In this document: positions 5,700 to 12,820 of the stretch, in pieces
How the letters are laid out: each line of letters begins with the position of its first letter
How positions within the stretch are numbered: position 1 is the first letter of the stretch
Assembly: GCA_034434335.1 (NCBI GenBank)
Contig: DAOTZS010000068.1
Location: 1 to 12,852, forward strand
Origin: DAOTZS01 sp034434335
GTDB lineage: Bacteria; Chloroflexota; Anaerolineae; CG2-30-64-16
Reading direction: 5' to 3'
Length of the DNA stretch: 12,852 nt
Translations under genes and position numbers: made by a program
Notes under the pieces: model-generated
Seen by the model: only the letters and a program-made list of their open reading frames with translations
Databases searched by the model: none
Told to the model about the DNA's origin: nothing

Positions 5700-6965
5700 T
5701 TACTGTTTCTCATAAGGCTGGCCGTCGGCAGCCGGTGGCATGGCCCGGCCTACCACACCCGCCAGGACGATCATCGTGACCACATAAGGGGCCATCAGCA
5801 GAAACTCAGAAGGGATGGGCACGCGCAAGATCTGAAGCTTGATCTGTAAAGAGTCAGCAAAGCCGAAAATCAGGGAGGAGGCAAAGGCACCGAAGGGGGT
5901 CCACTTGCCGAAGATCATGGCCGCCAGGCCGATGAACCCCTTGCCGGCGGTCATGATCTCATCAAAGCGGCCCACCGACCCAATGGTGAAATAGGCCCCC
6001 CCGATGCCGGCGATCATCCCGCCCAGGATGACATTGACATAGCGCACCAGGTAGACGTTGACGCCCAACGTGTCGGCGGCACGCGGGTGCTCGCCCACGG
6101 CCCGGGTGCGCAGTCCCCACGGCGTGTAGAACAGCAGGATGTGGATCGCCACCACCAGGATGACCATCAGATAAACAATCAGGGTGTTCTCGAAGAAGAT
6201 CGGCCCCAGGACAGGGATCTTCGCCAGCAGGGGGATCGAAATGACCGGGAAGGTACCAGAGTTGTTCAGGGTATCAACGTTTTTCTCCAGGAAGCGAGCC
6301 GAGATAAAGCTGGTCGCGCCGGTAGCAAAGATGTTGATCGCCACCCCGCTGACAATCTGGTCTACCCGGAATTTGATCGCCAGCACCGCATGGACCGCCG
6401 CCAGGAGCGCGCCCGTGAGAATGGCCGCCAACAGCCCCAGGTAGAGGCTGTGGGTGACGGTGGCCACCACCACCGCGCTCTGCGCTGCCATGAGCATGAT
6501 CCCCTCGATGGCGATGTTGATCACCGCGCAGCGCTCGCTGATCACCCCACACAGGGCCGCCAGGGCAATGGGGGTGGCCCGCACCAGCGAGCTGCTCAAC
6601 ATCCCGACCAGGTTGAACGACTTGCCCCGGGCAGCCCAGATCAGAAAAGCAGCCACAAAGCAAAAGGCGACGATCCCAATGGCCACGCCGGTAGCCCGCC
6701 ACCCGCGCGCCAGTTGCCAGCCCCCCAAAAAGACGGTCACCAGGATCAGGACGTAGAGGGAAGCCTGGACCGGCAGCACCAGGTCTGGGATCTTGATGGC
6801 CTGCGAGGCATAGCCGGGGTTAAGCCCGAACCTGGCTTGCAGCCCCGGCTCCAGGCCAGTGCCAAAAAGCCAGAACATTGCCAGGCCGACAGCCAGGAAG
6901 AATATGCCGCTTGCGCGGCTGCGGCTGGCTGAGAGCGGTCTGACGGTTTGTATCGTCGTTGTCAT
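5700..6965 (-). CDS. ABC importer permease, nucleoside/BMP type (NupQ-like), 421 aa
   Basis: This is a branched-chain/BPD_transp_2 type permease with the signature CAVINIAIEGIMLMAAQSAV (about residues 146-165) and further conserved blocks FRVDQIVSGVAINIFATGA, GLRTRAVGEHPRAADTLGVN and GKGFIGLAAMIFGKWTPFGA. It corresponds to the second permease of NupNOPQ-type importers. It is longer than usual because about 115 N-terminal residues, with three hydrophobic segments (about 22-38, 63-83 and 93-111), precede the standard domain. The ATG at 6965 has only a weak ribosome binding site. A 180-bp gap rich in hairpins separates it from the upstream permease, so expression may be tuned within the operon. 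Confidence 0.88.
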   Translation of the reverse strand: MTTTIQTVRPLSASRSRASGIFFLAVGLAMFWLFGTGLEPGLQARFGLNPGYASQAIKIPDLVLPVQASLYVLILVTVFLGGWQLARGWRATGVAIGIVAFCFVAAFLIWAARGKSFNLVGMLSSSLVRATPIALAALCGVISERCAVINIAIEGIMLMAAQSAVVVATVTHSLYLGLLAAILTGALLAAVHAVLAIKFRVDQIVSGVAINIFATGATSFISARFLEKNVDTLNNSGTFPVISIPLLAKIPVLGPIFFENTLIVYLMVILVVAIHILLFYTPWGLRTRAVGEHPRAADTLGVNVYLVRYVNVILGGMIAGIGGAYFTIGSVGRFDEIMTAGKGFIGLAAMIFGKWTPFGAFASSLIFGFADSLQIKLQILRVPIPSEFLLMAPYVVTMIVLAGVVGRAMPPAADGQPYEKQ

Positions 6966-7025
6966 CGCAGTAACCTGGTAACTATTCAGGCTGATTAAAA
7001 TCGCCCTACCTGGGCACTTCGCGCC

Positions 7026-7120
7026 GGGTGTCGGCTTCCGCCGACACCCTTCATGTATGCATCACCAGAGAGGTCGGCGAAGGCCGACCTCTGGCCGCAG
7101 GCCCCAAAAGGTGACTTCCA
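7026..7120. repeat. String of four short hairpins between the two permease genes
   Basis: Four hairpins fill most of this 180-bp intergenic stretch, which has no gene. They are GGGTGTCGGC-TTCC-GCCGACACCC (7026-7049), AGAGGTCGGC-GAAG-GCCGACCTCT (7069-7092), GGCCGCAGGCC (7093-7103) and GGTGACT-TCC-AGTCACC (about 7110-7126). The 11-mer GGCCGCAGGCC also occurs in the repeat cluster at 4318-4328. Possible roles are RNA stabilisation or partial termination, since no T-tract follows. Confidence 0.6.
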
Positions 7121-7145
7121 GTCACCGCCTATAACCTGTAACTCG

Positions 7146-8414
7146 CTACGCCCCCCACCCGCGCGTCAGCACAATCTCCTCGGCGCGCACTGCCCGAATG
7201 CGGTAAAGCCAGCGGATGATGGCCGGCGCAGCCACGAACACGATCACCAGCCCCTGGATGATCGAAATGATGTCAATGGGGATGCCGGCCAGGGACTGCA
7301 TGCGCGTGGCCCCACTGCGCAGAGTGCCAAACAAAAGCGCTGCCAACACCACCCCCAGCGGGTGACTCTTCCCCAACAGCGCCAGGGCAATGGAGTCGAA
7401 GCCGTAGCCGGCCGAAAACCCCTGGCCTACCCAGTGATCCACCCCCAACACCTGGCTCGTGCCGGCCAATCCCGCCAGCGCGCCGCTCAGGGTCATGGCC
7501 AGCACGAAGTTCTTGGTGATGTTCATGCCGGCGTAGCGGGCCGCGTCCGGATTGGCACCCACGGCCCGGATCTCGAACCCGATGGTGGTCTTGAACAGCA
7601 GCCAGTAGACCAGGGCAGCCACCGCCAGGGCCAGGAAGAAGCCGACGTGAAAACGCAGGGGGGCGGGAAAGAGGCGGGGCAGGGCTGCCGAAGGCTCGAT
7701 CTGGGGCGTGATCGGCCGGTAGCCGGGCGCCTTCATCGGGCCGTTCAGCAGCCAGTCGCTGAGGCGGAAGGCGATCCAGTTCATCATGATCGTGTTGACC
7801 ACCTCGTGGCCGCCGGTGGCGGCTTTCAAGTAGCCAGGGATCGCTCCCCAGATGGCCCCGCCCACGGCCCCGGCCAGGAGCGCCAGGGGCAGGTGGACGA
7901 ACCAGGGCACTCCGATCAGGCTGTAGCCAACCCAGGCCGAACACAGCGCGCCGATGAAAAACTGCCCTTCCGCGCCGATGTTGAACAGGCCACACCGAAA
8001 CCCCAGGGCCACAGCCAGGCCGGCAAAGATGTACGGCGTGGCGGCCACCAGGCTCTCGGTCAGGGGCCAGAAGGCCTGCAAAAGCGGGCCGGCATCACCG
8101 GTCGCCCGATAGGCCCTCAGGCCTTCCAGCATCTCGCCCGGGCTGCCAATCGAGCCATGGAGCAGCGCGCCATAGGCCGTGGAGATTGACTGCCAGACGG
8201 CTCGCAAGGCCTCACCCGGCGCGCGCAGCAGATTGCGCAAAGCAGCCACCACCGTCGCGTCGGTGATGACGATGACCACCGCGCCGATCACCAGGCCGGT
8301 TAACACCGCCAGAAGCGGTATCAGCAGCGCCTGCAACCGTTGTGACCACGCCATGCGTCTGGCGATGCTGGCCGGCATCCTCATCTCTATGGTTTCCGCC
8401 TCACCCAAGGCCAT
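7146..8414 (-). CDS. ABC importer permease, nucleoside/BMP type (NupP-like), 422 aa
   Basis: This is the first permease of the importer. Conserved blocks are TPYIFAGLAVALGFRCGLFN followed by IGAEGQFFIGALCSAWVGY (the EAA-like coupling region of this family), GYLKAATGGHEVVNTIMMNW and GFEIRAVGANPDAARYAGMN. An N-terminal helix (LLAVLTGLVIGAVVIVI) and a large extracytoplasmic loop precede the core, as in NupP/YufP proteins. The start is uncertain. The frame opens with GTG at 8459, 8 bp after the ATPase stop. ATG 8414 touches GGGAGG, and TTG 8408 has the best spacing to that ribosome binding site. Together with the downstream permease it forms the membrane channel. Confidence 0.88.
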   Translation of the reverse strand: MALGEAETIEMRMPASIARRMAWSQRLQALLIPLLAVLTGLVIGAVVIVITDATVVAALRNLLRAPGEALRAVWQSISTAYGALLHGSIGSPGEMLEGLRAYRATGDAGPLLQAFWPLTESLVAATPYIFAGLAVALGFRCGLFNIGAEGQFFIGALCSAWVGYSLIGVPWFVHLPLALLAGAVGGAIWGAIPGYLKAATGGHEVVNTIMMNWIAFRLSDWLLNGPMKAPGYRPITPQIEPSAALPRLFPAPLRFHVGFFLALAVAALVYWLLFKTTIGFEIRAVGANPDAARYAGMNITKNFVLAMTLSGALAGLAGTSQVLGVDHWVGQGFSAGYGFDSIALALLGKSHPLGVVLAALLFGTLRSGATRMQSLAGIPIDIISIIQGLVIVFVAAPAIIRWLYRIRAVRAEEIVLTRGWGA

Positions 8415-8467
8415 CCTCCCTACCTGAATGTGGCCGTCGCCTCTGCCGCTAACGGCCACCTTGAGCG

Positions 8468-10039
8468 CTAGAAGACCCGCTCTACCACCACCTCCTCGCC
8501 CGGAGGAGGCGCGGCGGCCAGGGCCTCGGCCGGCCTGACCCCTGCCATGAGCAACCCCAAGTACTCCTTGTTGACCCCTGCCGCCGGCACAATGTCCACA
8601 ATCTGCCCCCTGTACATCACTGCGATGCGGTCCGAAAGGGCAATCACCTCATCCAGCTCGGGTGATACCAGGAGCACCGCTGTCCCTTCATCCCGTTTCT
8701 CGATGATGCGCTGGTGGATGTACTCGATGGAGCCCACGTCCAGGCCACGGGTTGGTTGAGAGGCGATTAGCAGCTTAATGGGCCGCGAGAACTCACGGGC
8801 CACGATCACCTTCTGTTGATTGCCGCCGGAAAGGGTTGAAGCCGGCACAAAGGGGCTCGGGGTGCGCACGTCAAATTGCTCAATCAACCTGGTGGCAGTG
8901 GCAATCACCGACTGTTCCTGCAAAGCGATCCCGCGCGCGAAGGGGGGCAGGTAGTAAGAGCAGAGGACCAGGTTATCGTGGACCGGGAAGCTGAGGATCA
9001 GCCCGTGGCGTTGACGGTCCTCTGGCACGTGGCCAACCCCTCTCTCCAGCACCTGACGTGGGGCAGCGCGCGTCACTGCTGTGCCCAGGATGCGTACCTC
9101 ACCCCGGAGAGGCGGCCGCAGCCCGGTAAGGGCATAGACCAGCTCGGTCTGCCCGTTCCCTTGCACCCCCGCGATCCCCAATATCTCGCCGGCCCGCACC
9201 TCGAAGGAGACCCCTTGCACTGCCAGGTTCCCGCGCTCATCCAGCACATAGAGGTCGGACACCTCTAACACCACCCCATCGGGCACAGCCGGCTTCTTGT
9301 GGACGACCAGGTTCACCTCCCTGCCCACCATCATCGCCGCCAGCCGCGAGGGGTTGGTCTCGGCCGGGGTAACGGTGCCAACGACGCGGCCATTGCGCAG
9401 CACCGTGATGCGATCGGCCACCGCCATCACCTCCTTCAGCTTGTGGGTAATGAAGATGATGGACTTGCCCTGCGCGGCCAGAGAGCGCAGCACCTTGAAG
9501 AGCTCCTCGGCTTCCTGCGGGGTGAGCACCGCCGTCGGCTCATCCAGGATCAGGATGTCGGCCTGGCGATAGAGGACCTTGATGATCTCGACCCGCTGCT
9601 GAACCCCCACCGGCAGGTCCTTGATATAGGCATCGGGGTCCACCTCCAGGCCGTGCTGTTGAGAAATGGCCCGGATGCGCTGCGCCACCTGGGAGCGATC
9701 GAGGAAGACCCCATTGCGGGTGGACTCCACCCCCAGCATGACATTCTCGGTAACCGTCATCACCGGCACCAGCATGAAGTGCTGATGCACCATGCCGATG
9801 CCGCGCGCGATCGCGTCGCCAGGGCTGCGGATTTCCGCTTCCTGGCCGCGCACCAGGATCTGGCCCGCATCTGGCCTGTAGAGGCCGTAGAGGATGTTCA
9901 TGAGGGTGGTTTTGCCGGCCCCGTTCTCCCCCAACAGGGCGTGGATCTCCCCCTCCTCCAGGGTCAGGTCAATATGATCGTTGGCCAATACGCCGGGAAA
10001 TGCTTTGGTGATACCGCGCAGTTCCAGAACAGGAGGCAT
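8468..10039 (-). CDS. ABC importer double ATPase, nucleoside/simple-sugar type (NupO-like), 523 aa
   Basis: Two ABC cassettes lie in one chain, as in RbsA/NupO proteins. Cassette 1 has Walker A GENGAGKTT (37-45), the Q-loop VHQHFML, the signature region DLPVGVQQRVEI (141-152) and Walker B ILILDEP (162-168). Cassette 2 has a degenerate Walker A (GVQGNGQTEL), the signature LSGGNQQK and the altered Walker B LLIASQPTRGLDVGS. The normal Asp-Glu pair is replaced in cassette 2, which is usual for the second cassette of this family. The start at 10039 (MPPVLELRGITKAFPG) is chosen because conserved sequence begins there. The frame remains open to 10162, but that extension is translated from a 50-bp repeat. 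The gene lies downstream of a terminator that follows the binding-protein gene. Confidence 0.92.
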   Translation of the reverse strand: MPPVLELRGITKAFPGVLANDHIDLTLEEGEIHALLGENGAGKTTLMNILYGLYRPDAGQILVRGQEAEIRSPGDAIARGIGMVHQHFMLVPVMTVTENVMLGVESTRNGVFLDRSQVAQRIRAISQQHGLEVDPDAYIKDLPVGVQQRVEIIKVLYRQADILILDEPTAVLTPQEAEELFKVLRSLAAQGKSIIFITHKLKEVMAVADRITVLRNGRVVGTVTPAETNPSRLAAMMVGREVNLVVHKKPAVPDGVVLEVSDLYVLDERGNLAVQGVSFEVRAGEILGIAGVQGNGQTELVYALTGLRPPLRGEVRILGTAVTRAAPRQVLERGVGHVPEDRQRHGLILSFPVHDNLVLCSYYLPPFARGIALQEQSVIATATRLIEQFDVRTPSPFVPASTLSGGNQQKVIVAREFSRPIKLLIASQPTRGLDVGSIEYIHQRIIEKRDEGTAVLLVSPELDEVIALSDRIAVMYRGQIVDIVPAAGVNKEYLGLLMAGVRPAEALAAAPPPGEEVVVERVF

Positions 10040-10070
10040 AGGCGTTTTCCGTTGCGGCCCATAGGCCATA

Positions 10071-10175
10071 GGGGCGACCCTGGTGGTCGTCCCCAGGGCA
10101 GGGACAAGCCCTGCCCCTACTTGCAGGGGCGACCCTGGTGGTCGCCCCATGGGCAGGGACAAGCCCTGCCCCTAC
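10071..10175. repeat. Two tandem copies of a 50-bp double-palindrome repeat
   Basis: Copies at 10071-10120 and 10126-10175 match at 47 of 50 positions. Each consists of two palindromes, GGGCGACC-CTGGT-GGTCGCCC and GGGCAGGG-ACAAG-CCCTGCCC, ending in CCTAC. Read on the - strand they encode the spurious peptide GAGLVPA..TTRVAP in front of the ATPase. The structure fits a dispersed REP-like or MITE-like element. In the 243-bp gap between binding protein and ATPase it separates the terminator from the ATPase start. Confidence 0.8.
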
Positions 10176-10239
10176 AATGTTTATAGAAATTCCCCGACGA
10201 ACGATATCGGGGCACACCACCTTGCGACCATGAACAGGC

Positions 10240-10272
10240 AAAAAGGGAGGCTGGAGATACCCCCAGCCTCCC
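10240..10272 (-). terminator. Rho-independent terminator after the binding-protein gene
   Basis: On the - strand the hairpin GGGAGGCTGG/CCAGCCTCCC (10272-10263 with 10254-10245) has an 8-nt loop and runs straight into TTTTTG (10244-10239). It begins 11 bp after the TAG stop of the binding-protein gene. It likely terminates part of the transcripts so that binding protein exceeds the ATPase and permeases. Confidence 0.85.
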
Positions 10273-10282
10273 CGGCTCTGGG

Positions 10283-12286
10283 CTACTTCAGCCCCAGCAC
10301 CTCATCTATCTTGATGACCCCGTTGATGATGTCCTGGCGGGCCTGCTCGATCTCGGCTTTCAGCTCGGCGGGCACCTTGTCCTCGAACTCATGGAACGGT
10401 GCAATGCCGACCCCGTTGTTCTTGAGGGTTCCCACATAGACACCACCCTTGAAGGTGCCGCGGGTCACCGCCTTGATGGCATCGAACACCGCCACATCCA
10501 TGTTCTTCAGGATGCTGGTCAGGTAGACCTCCTTGAACTCGGGCGCCGAGATGTACCAGTCGGTGTCCACCCCAATAAGCATGGTCCCGCGCTCTTTACA
10601 GGCCGCCGCCGAACCGAGGCCAACAGGGCCGGCCACCGGCAGGATGATATCCGCGCCCTCGTCCATCAGCGACTCGGCGAAGCGCCGGCCATCGTCGGTG
10701 GACTCGAAGTTGCCGGTGAAGAGGCCCTCATCCTTGGCGGTATCCCAACCCAGCACTTCGACGTTGGTGCCATGCTTCTGGTTGTAGTACTTCACACCCG
10801 CCTCGAACCCCTTCATGAAGATGGTGACGGGCGGGATCTTGATGCCGCCAAAGGTGCCCACCTTCCCCGTCTGGGTCATCCCGGCGGCCAGATAACCGGC
10901 CAGGAACGCCGCCTCGTCGGTGGCGAAGGTCAGGCCCAAGACGTTGGGGAGTTCCTTGTCCGAGCCACAGTCCTTGCCGGGGGTGCCGCCAGGTCCGCAG
11001 TCGGGGTAGGCGTAGTCCACGATGGCAAACTTCTGGTCCGGGTTGGCGATGGCCGCCTTGGCGGTGTCCACACCCAACAGGAAGCCGACCGTCACGATCA
11101 GGTCCAGCTTCTCGCTCAGGAACTGTTGGATATTCTTAGCGTAGTCGGCCTGCTGCTGCGACTCCAGATACTTGCCCTCGACCCCCAGCTTGTTAATGGC
11201 ATCCTGGATCCCCTTCCAGGCCGTGGCATTGAAGCTCTTATCATCAATGCCGCCCATGTCGGTCACCTGGCCGACCCGGTAAGGCACGCTGACGCCCTTC
11301 CAGTTCTGCAGCTCGATGCCCAGCGCCGCGGCTGCCTTGCGCACCGGCTCGAAGAGGGCATCATTGCTCTCGGCAATGCCATCCCACTCGTAGATATCGT
11401 AAGCTACCTTCTTGCCCTCATCGGTAGCCATGATATCGAGCATCGCCTGCTTGAACTTGGCCTTCACCTCGGGATCCAGGCCGGGACGCACCGAGATCGT
11501 GTCATTGGGGATGGGATCGGTCAGCGCGATGACCTCGGTCTTCTCCATGATGTCGGGGAACTGGCTGGTCAACTGGCTGCGCACATCCACGTAGGTAGCT
11601 GCGGCGTCCACGCTACCCTGGTACACGGCGATGGCGGCCGCGTTGTGGCTGCCGGCAAACACCGCTTCGGCCAGGTCCTTAGCCGGGTCCACGCCCTCTT
11701 TGAGCATCAGGGCCGAGGGGTAGAGATAACCGGAGGTAGAGGCCGGATCGGTGAAGGCGAACTTCTTGCCCTTCAGGTCGGCCACCGTCTTGATGCCGCT
11801 GTCTTTGCGGACGATGATCTGGCCATTGTAGGTGGAGCTGCCGAAGCGGACGGCACCCAGGATCACCTCTGCGCCGCACTTATCGTGGGCCAGCACGTAG
11901 CTGAGGGGTGCCAGCCAGGCGATGTCGGCCTGGCCAGAGCAGGTGGCTTCGATGGCGGCAGCGTAGCTGGTGGCCACGGCCGATTTGGTATAAACCCCTT
12001 TTTCGGCCAGGAGCTTGTCCAGCGCGGTACCCCCGGCCAGGATCTTGTCGGCCTGGCCAGAGGGGACAAAGAGCATATTCAGGGGCTTGTCGGGGCTGAG
12101 GCCTGCTTTGACCTCAGGCGCTTTGGTGGGTTCTGGTGCCTTGGTTGGTTCTGGCGCCTTGGTCGGCGCGGCCTCGGCGGGTGGCTGCGTCGGCGCGGCC
12201 GGGGTCGGGGTAGCAGCAGCGCATGCGCTGAGCAACATGCTCAGCACCACCAGTAAGCTCAGAATGGGAAACAGTTTGCTACGCAT
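10283..12286 (-). CDS. Fused PhnD-like + BMP-family substrate-binding lipoprotein, 667 aa
   Basis: One chain carries two different periplasmic binding folds. Residues 1-22 are a lipoprotein signal (LLSAC, Cys22), then a Pro/Thr/Ala tether with three PTKAPE repeats to about 60. Residues 68-326 resemble PhnD-type binding proteins: LNMLFVPSGQADKILAGGTA, SGQADIAWLAPLSYVLAHDK, then DLKGKKFAFTDPASTSGYLY with Ser/Thr ligand-loop residues. Residues 336-660 form a BMP domain starting YRVGQVTDMGGIDDKSFN, with LTFATDEAAFLAGYLAAGM, KGFEAGVKYYNQ and a C-terminal NGVGIAPFHEF. There is no second signal peptide or gap between them. ATG 12286 is preferred over ATG 12292 because AGGAGG lies 7 bp before it and only 1 bp before the other. 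BMP domains commonly bind nucleosides and PhnD domains phosph(on)ates; the actual ligands are unknown. The protein delivers substrate to the adjacent ABC importer. Confidence 0.88.
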   Translation of the reverse strand: MRSKLFPILSLLVVLSMLLSACAAATPTPAAPTQPPAEAAPTKAPEPTKAPEPTKAPEVKAGLSPDKPLNMLFVPSGQADKILAGGTALDKLLAEKGVYTKSAVATSYAAAIEATCSGQADIAWLAPLSYVLAHDKCGAEVILGAVRFGSSTYNGQIIVRKDSGIKTVADLKGKKFAFTDPASTSGYLYPSALMLKEGVDPAKDLAEAVFAGSHNAAAIAVYQGSVDAAATYVDVRSQLTSQFPDIMEKTEVIALTDPIPNDTISVRPGLDPEVKAKFKQAMLDIMATDEGKKVAYDIYEWDGIAESNDALFEPVRKAAAALGIELQNWKGVSVPYRVGQVTDMGGIDDKSFNATAWKGIQDAINKLGVEGKYLESQQQADYAKNIQQFLSEKLDLIVTVGFLLGVDTAKAAIANPDQKFAIVDYAYPDCGPGGTPGKDCGSDKELPNVLGLTFATDEAAFLAGYLAAGMTQTGKVGTFGGIKIPPVTIFMKGFEAGVKYYNQKHGTNVEVLGWDTAKDEGLFTGNFESTDDGRRFAESLMDEGADIILPVAGPVGLGSAAACKERGTMLIGVDTDWYISAPEFKEVYLTSILKNMDVAVFDAIKAVTRGTFKGGVYVGTLKNNGVGIAPFHEFEDKVPAELKAEIEQARQDIINGVIKIDEVLGLK

Positions 12287-12500
12287 CTCCATACCTCCTG
12301 ATAGTGAGTTGGCTGATAGCGGGGCAATCCCCAAGATCATGATAGCGGGTCAAGATGGGATGATCACCTCCCTTCCGGGGCACACAATTCCACCTCAAGG
12401 CTCTGACCAGCAGTTCCAGGCAGGGTGATCATGAAACTGAACGGGTCCTCTGGCGAAGTAACTCTGCCCGGGCCAGGCTCGATCAGGGGGCTACGCCGGG
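12287..12500 (-). other. Long, structured 5' leader of the importer operon
   Basis: About 215 nt separate the likely transcription start (near 12501) from the ATG at 12286. The leader contains a 9-bp long-range stem (12424-12432 with 12360-12368), a GGGG-ATTG-CCCC hairpin (about 12321-12332), and a nearby ATCATGATC that could pair with one arm of the long stem instead. The 13-mer direct repeats TGATAGCGGGGCA (12314) and TGATAGCGGGTCA (12340) also lie here. I recognise no known riboswitch. A short frame inside (22 codons ending at 12364) has no ribosome binding site. Confidence 0.4.
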
Positions 12501-12507
12501 CGGCTTC

Positions 12508-12536
12508 ATTATACTCCAGTGAGAGGTGCGTCGCAA
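12508..12536 (-). promoter_or_regulatory. Sigma-70 promoter of the importer operon
   Basis: On the - strand TTGCGA (12536-12531) and a perfect TATAAT (12513-12508) are separated by exactly 17 bp. This is the best promoter in the window. It drives the binding-protein gene after a leader of about 215 nt and, by read-through, the ATPase, permeases, rhomboid and metallopeptidase. Confidence 0.75.
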
Positions 12537-12595
12537 ATCCGCCCCCGCCAGCCGGTAGGGCTACCTCACCTTGCAGTGCCCGACGTGACGCCGAC

Positions 12596-12625
12596 TTGGC
12601 ATTTCGCGCCGACCTGTGGTACAAT
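12596..12625 (+). promoter_or_regulatory. Divergent sigma-70 promoter towards the right edge
   Basis: TTGGCA (12596-12601) and TACAAT (12620-12625) are separated by 18 bp on the + strand. Transcription would start near 12632 and run to the right, divergent from the importer promoter 60 bp away. A small palindrome GGTAG-GG-CTACC (12554-12565) lies between the two promoters and might be an operator. Confidence 0.6.
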
Positions 12626-12631
12626 CTGGCT

Positions 12632-12820
12632 GCCCTGCTCCCAAGGAAGGCCGGTGACGTGGCCAAGCGTCCCGACGGAAGCGGAACTTACTCCTGGGGA
12701 GCGATAACCGGACCATGGCCCCCCTGCTTGTGGGGCAAGGAGGTGCCGCATCAGGGCCTGAACAGCAGCCCACCGGTAGCACTTCATGGCTGTTCAGCCC
12801 GTCGTGGAATCCTGACCTTA
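12632..12820 (+). ncRNA. Structured RNA leader, possibly a divergent ZTP-type riboswitch
   Basis: No convincing gene is seen from 12632 to the edge, but the RNA has clear structure. GGCCGGT (12649-12655) pairs with ACCGGACC (12707-12714, one bulge) and encloses GTGACGTGGCC and TGGGGAGCGA. A linker hairpin (GCCCC/GGGGC, 12718-12736) and GCC-GCATCA-GGGC (12745-12757) follow. In pfl/ZTP RNAs the order is P1, GUGACUGGCG, CGGGGAGCGAC, then CCGCCUGGGC with a pseudoknot. Here GTGGC (12659-12663) could pair with GCCGC (12745-12749). The blocks match only partly and I cannot fold a good P2, so the family assignment is weak. A 12-bp hairpin (12754-12766 with 12789-12800) would compete for the GGGC. Confidence 0.3.

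Noticed and set aside
7053..8189. 378-codon + strand frame opposite the NupP-like permease
   Set aside because: It is antisense to a clear permease, Gln/Gly/His-rich and without domain features. It is a shadow of GC-biased codons.
10040..10162. Extended N-terminus of the ATPase
   Set aside because: It is translated from the 50-bp palindromic repeat and precedes the normal family start.
10071..10175. CRISPR-like direct repeats
   Set aside because: There are only two copies with a 5-bp spacer, so they are tandem palindromic elements and not a repeat-spacer array.
10391..12256. 621-codon open frame on the + strand opposite the binding-protein gene
   Set aside because: It is a mirror of the high-GC third positions of the real - strand gene. 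Its His/Gly/Arg-rich composition resembles no folded protein.
12364..12666. - strand 100-codon frame upstream of the binding-protein gene
   Set aside because: It would start upstream of the operon promoter and run through it. Only a short part lies within the transcript and it has no ribosome binding site.
12649..12714. tRNA-like sequence (GTGGCCAAGCG resembling a D-arm)
   Set aside because: There is no T-arm GGTTCGA-type sequence, acceptor stem or anticodon arm at the right distance.
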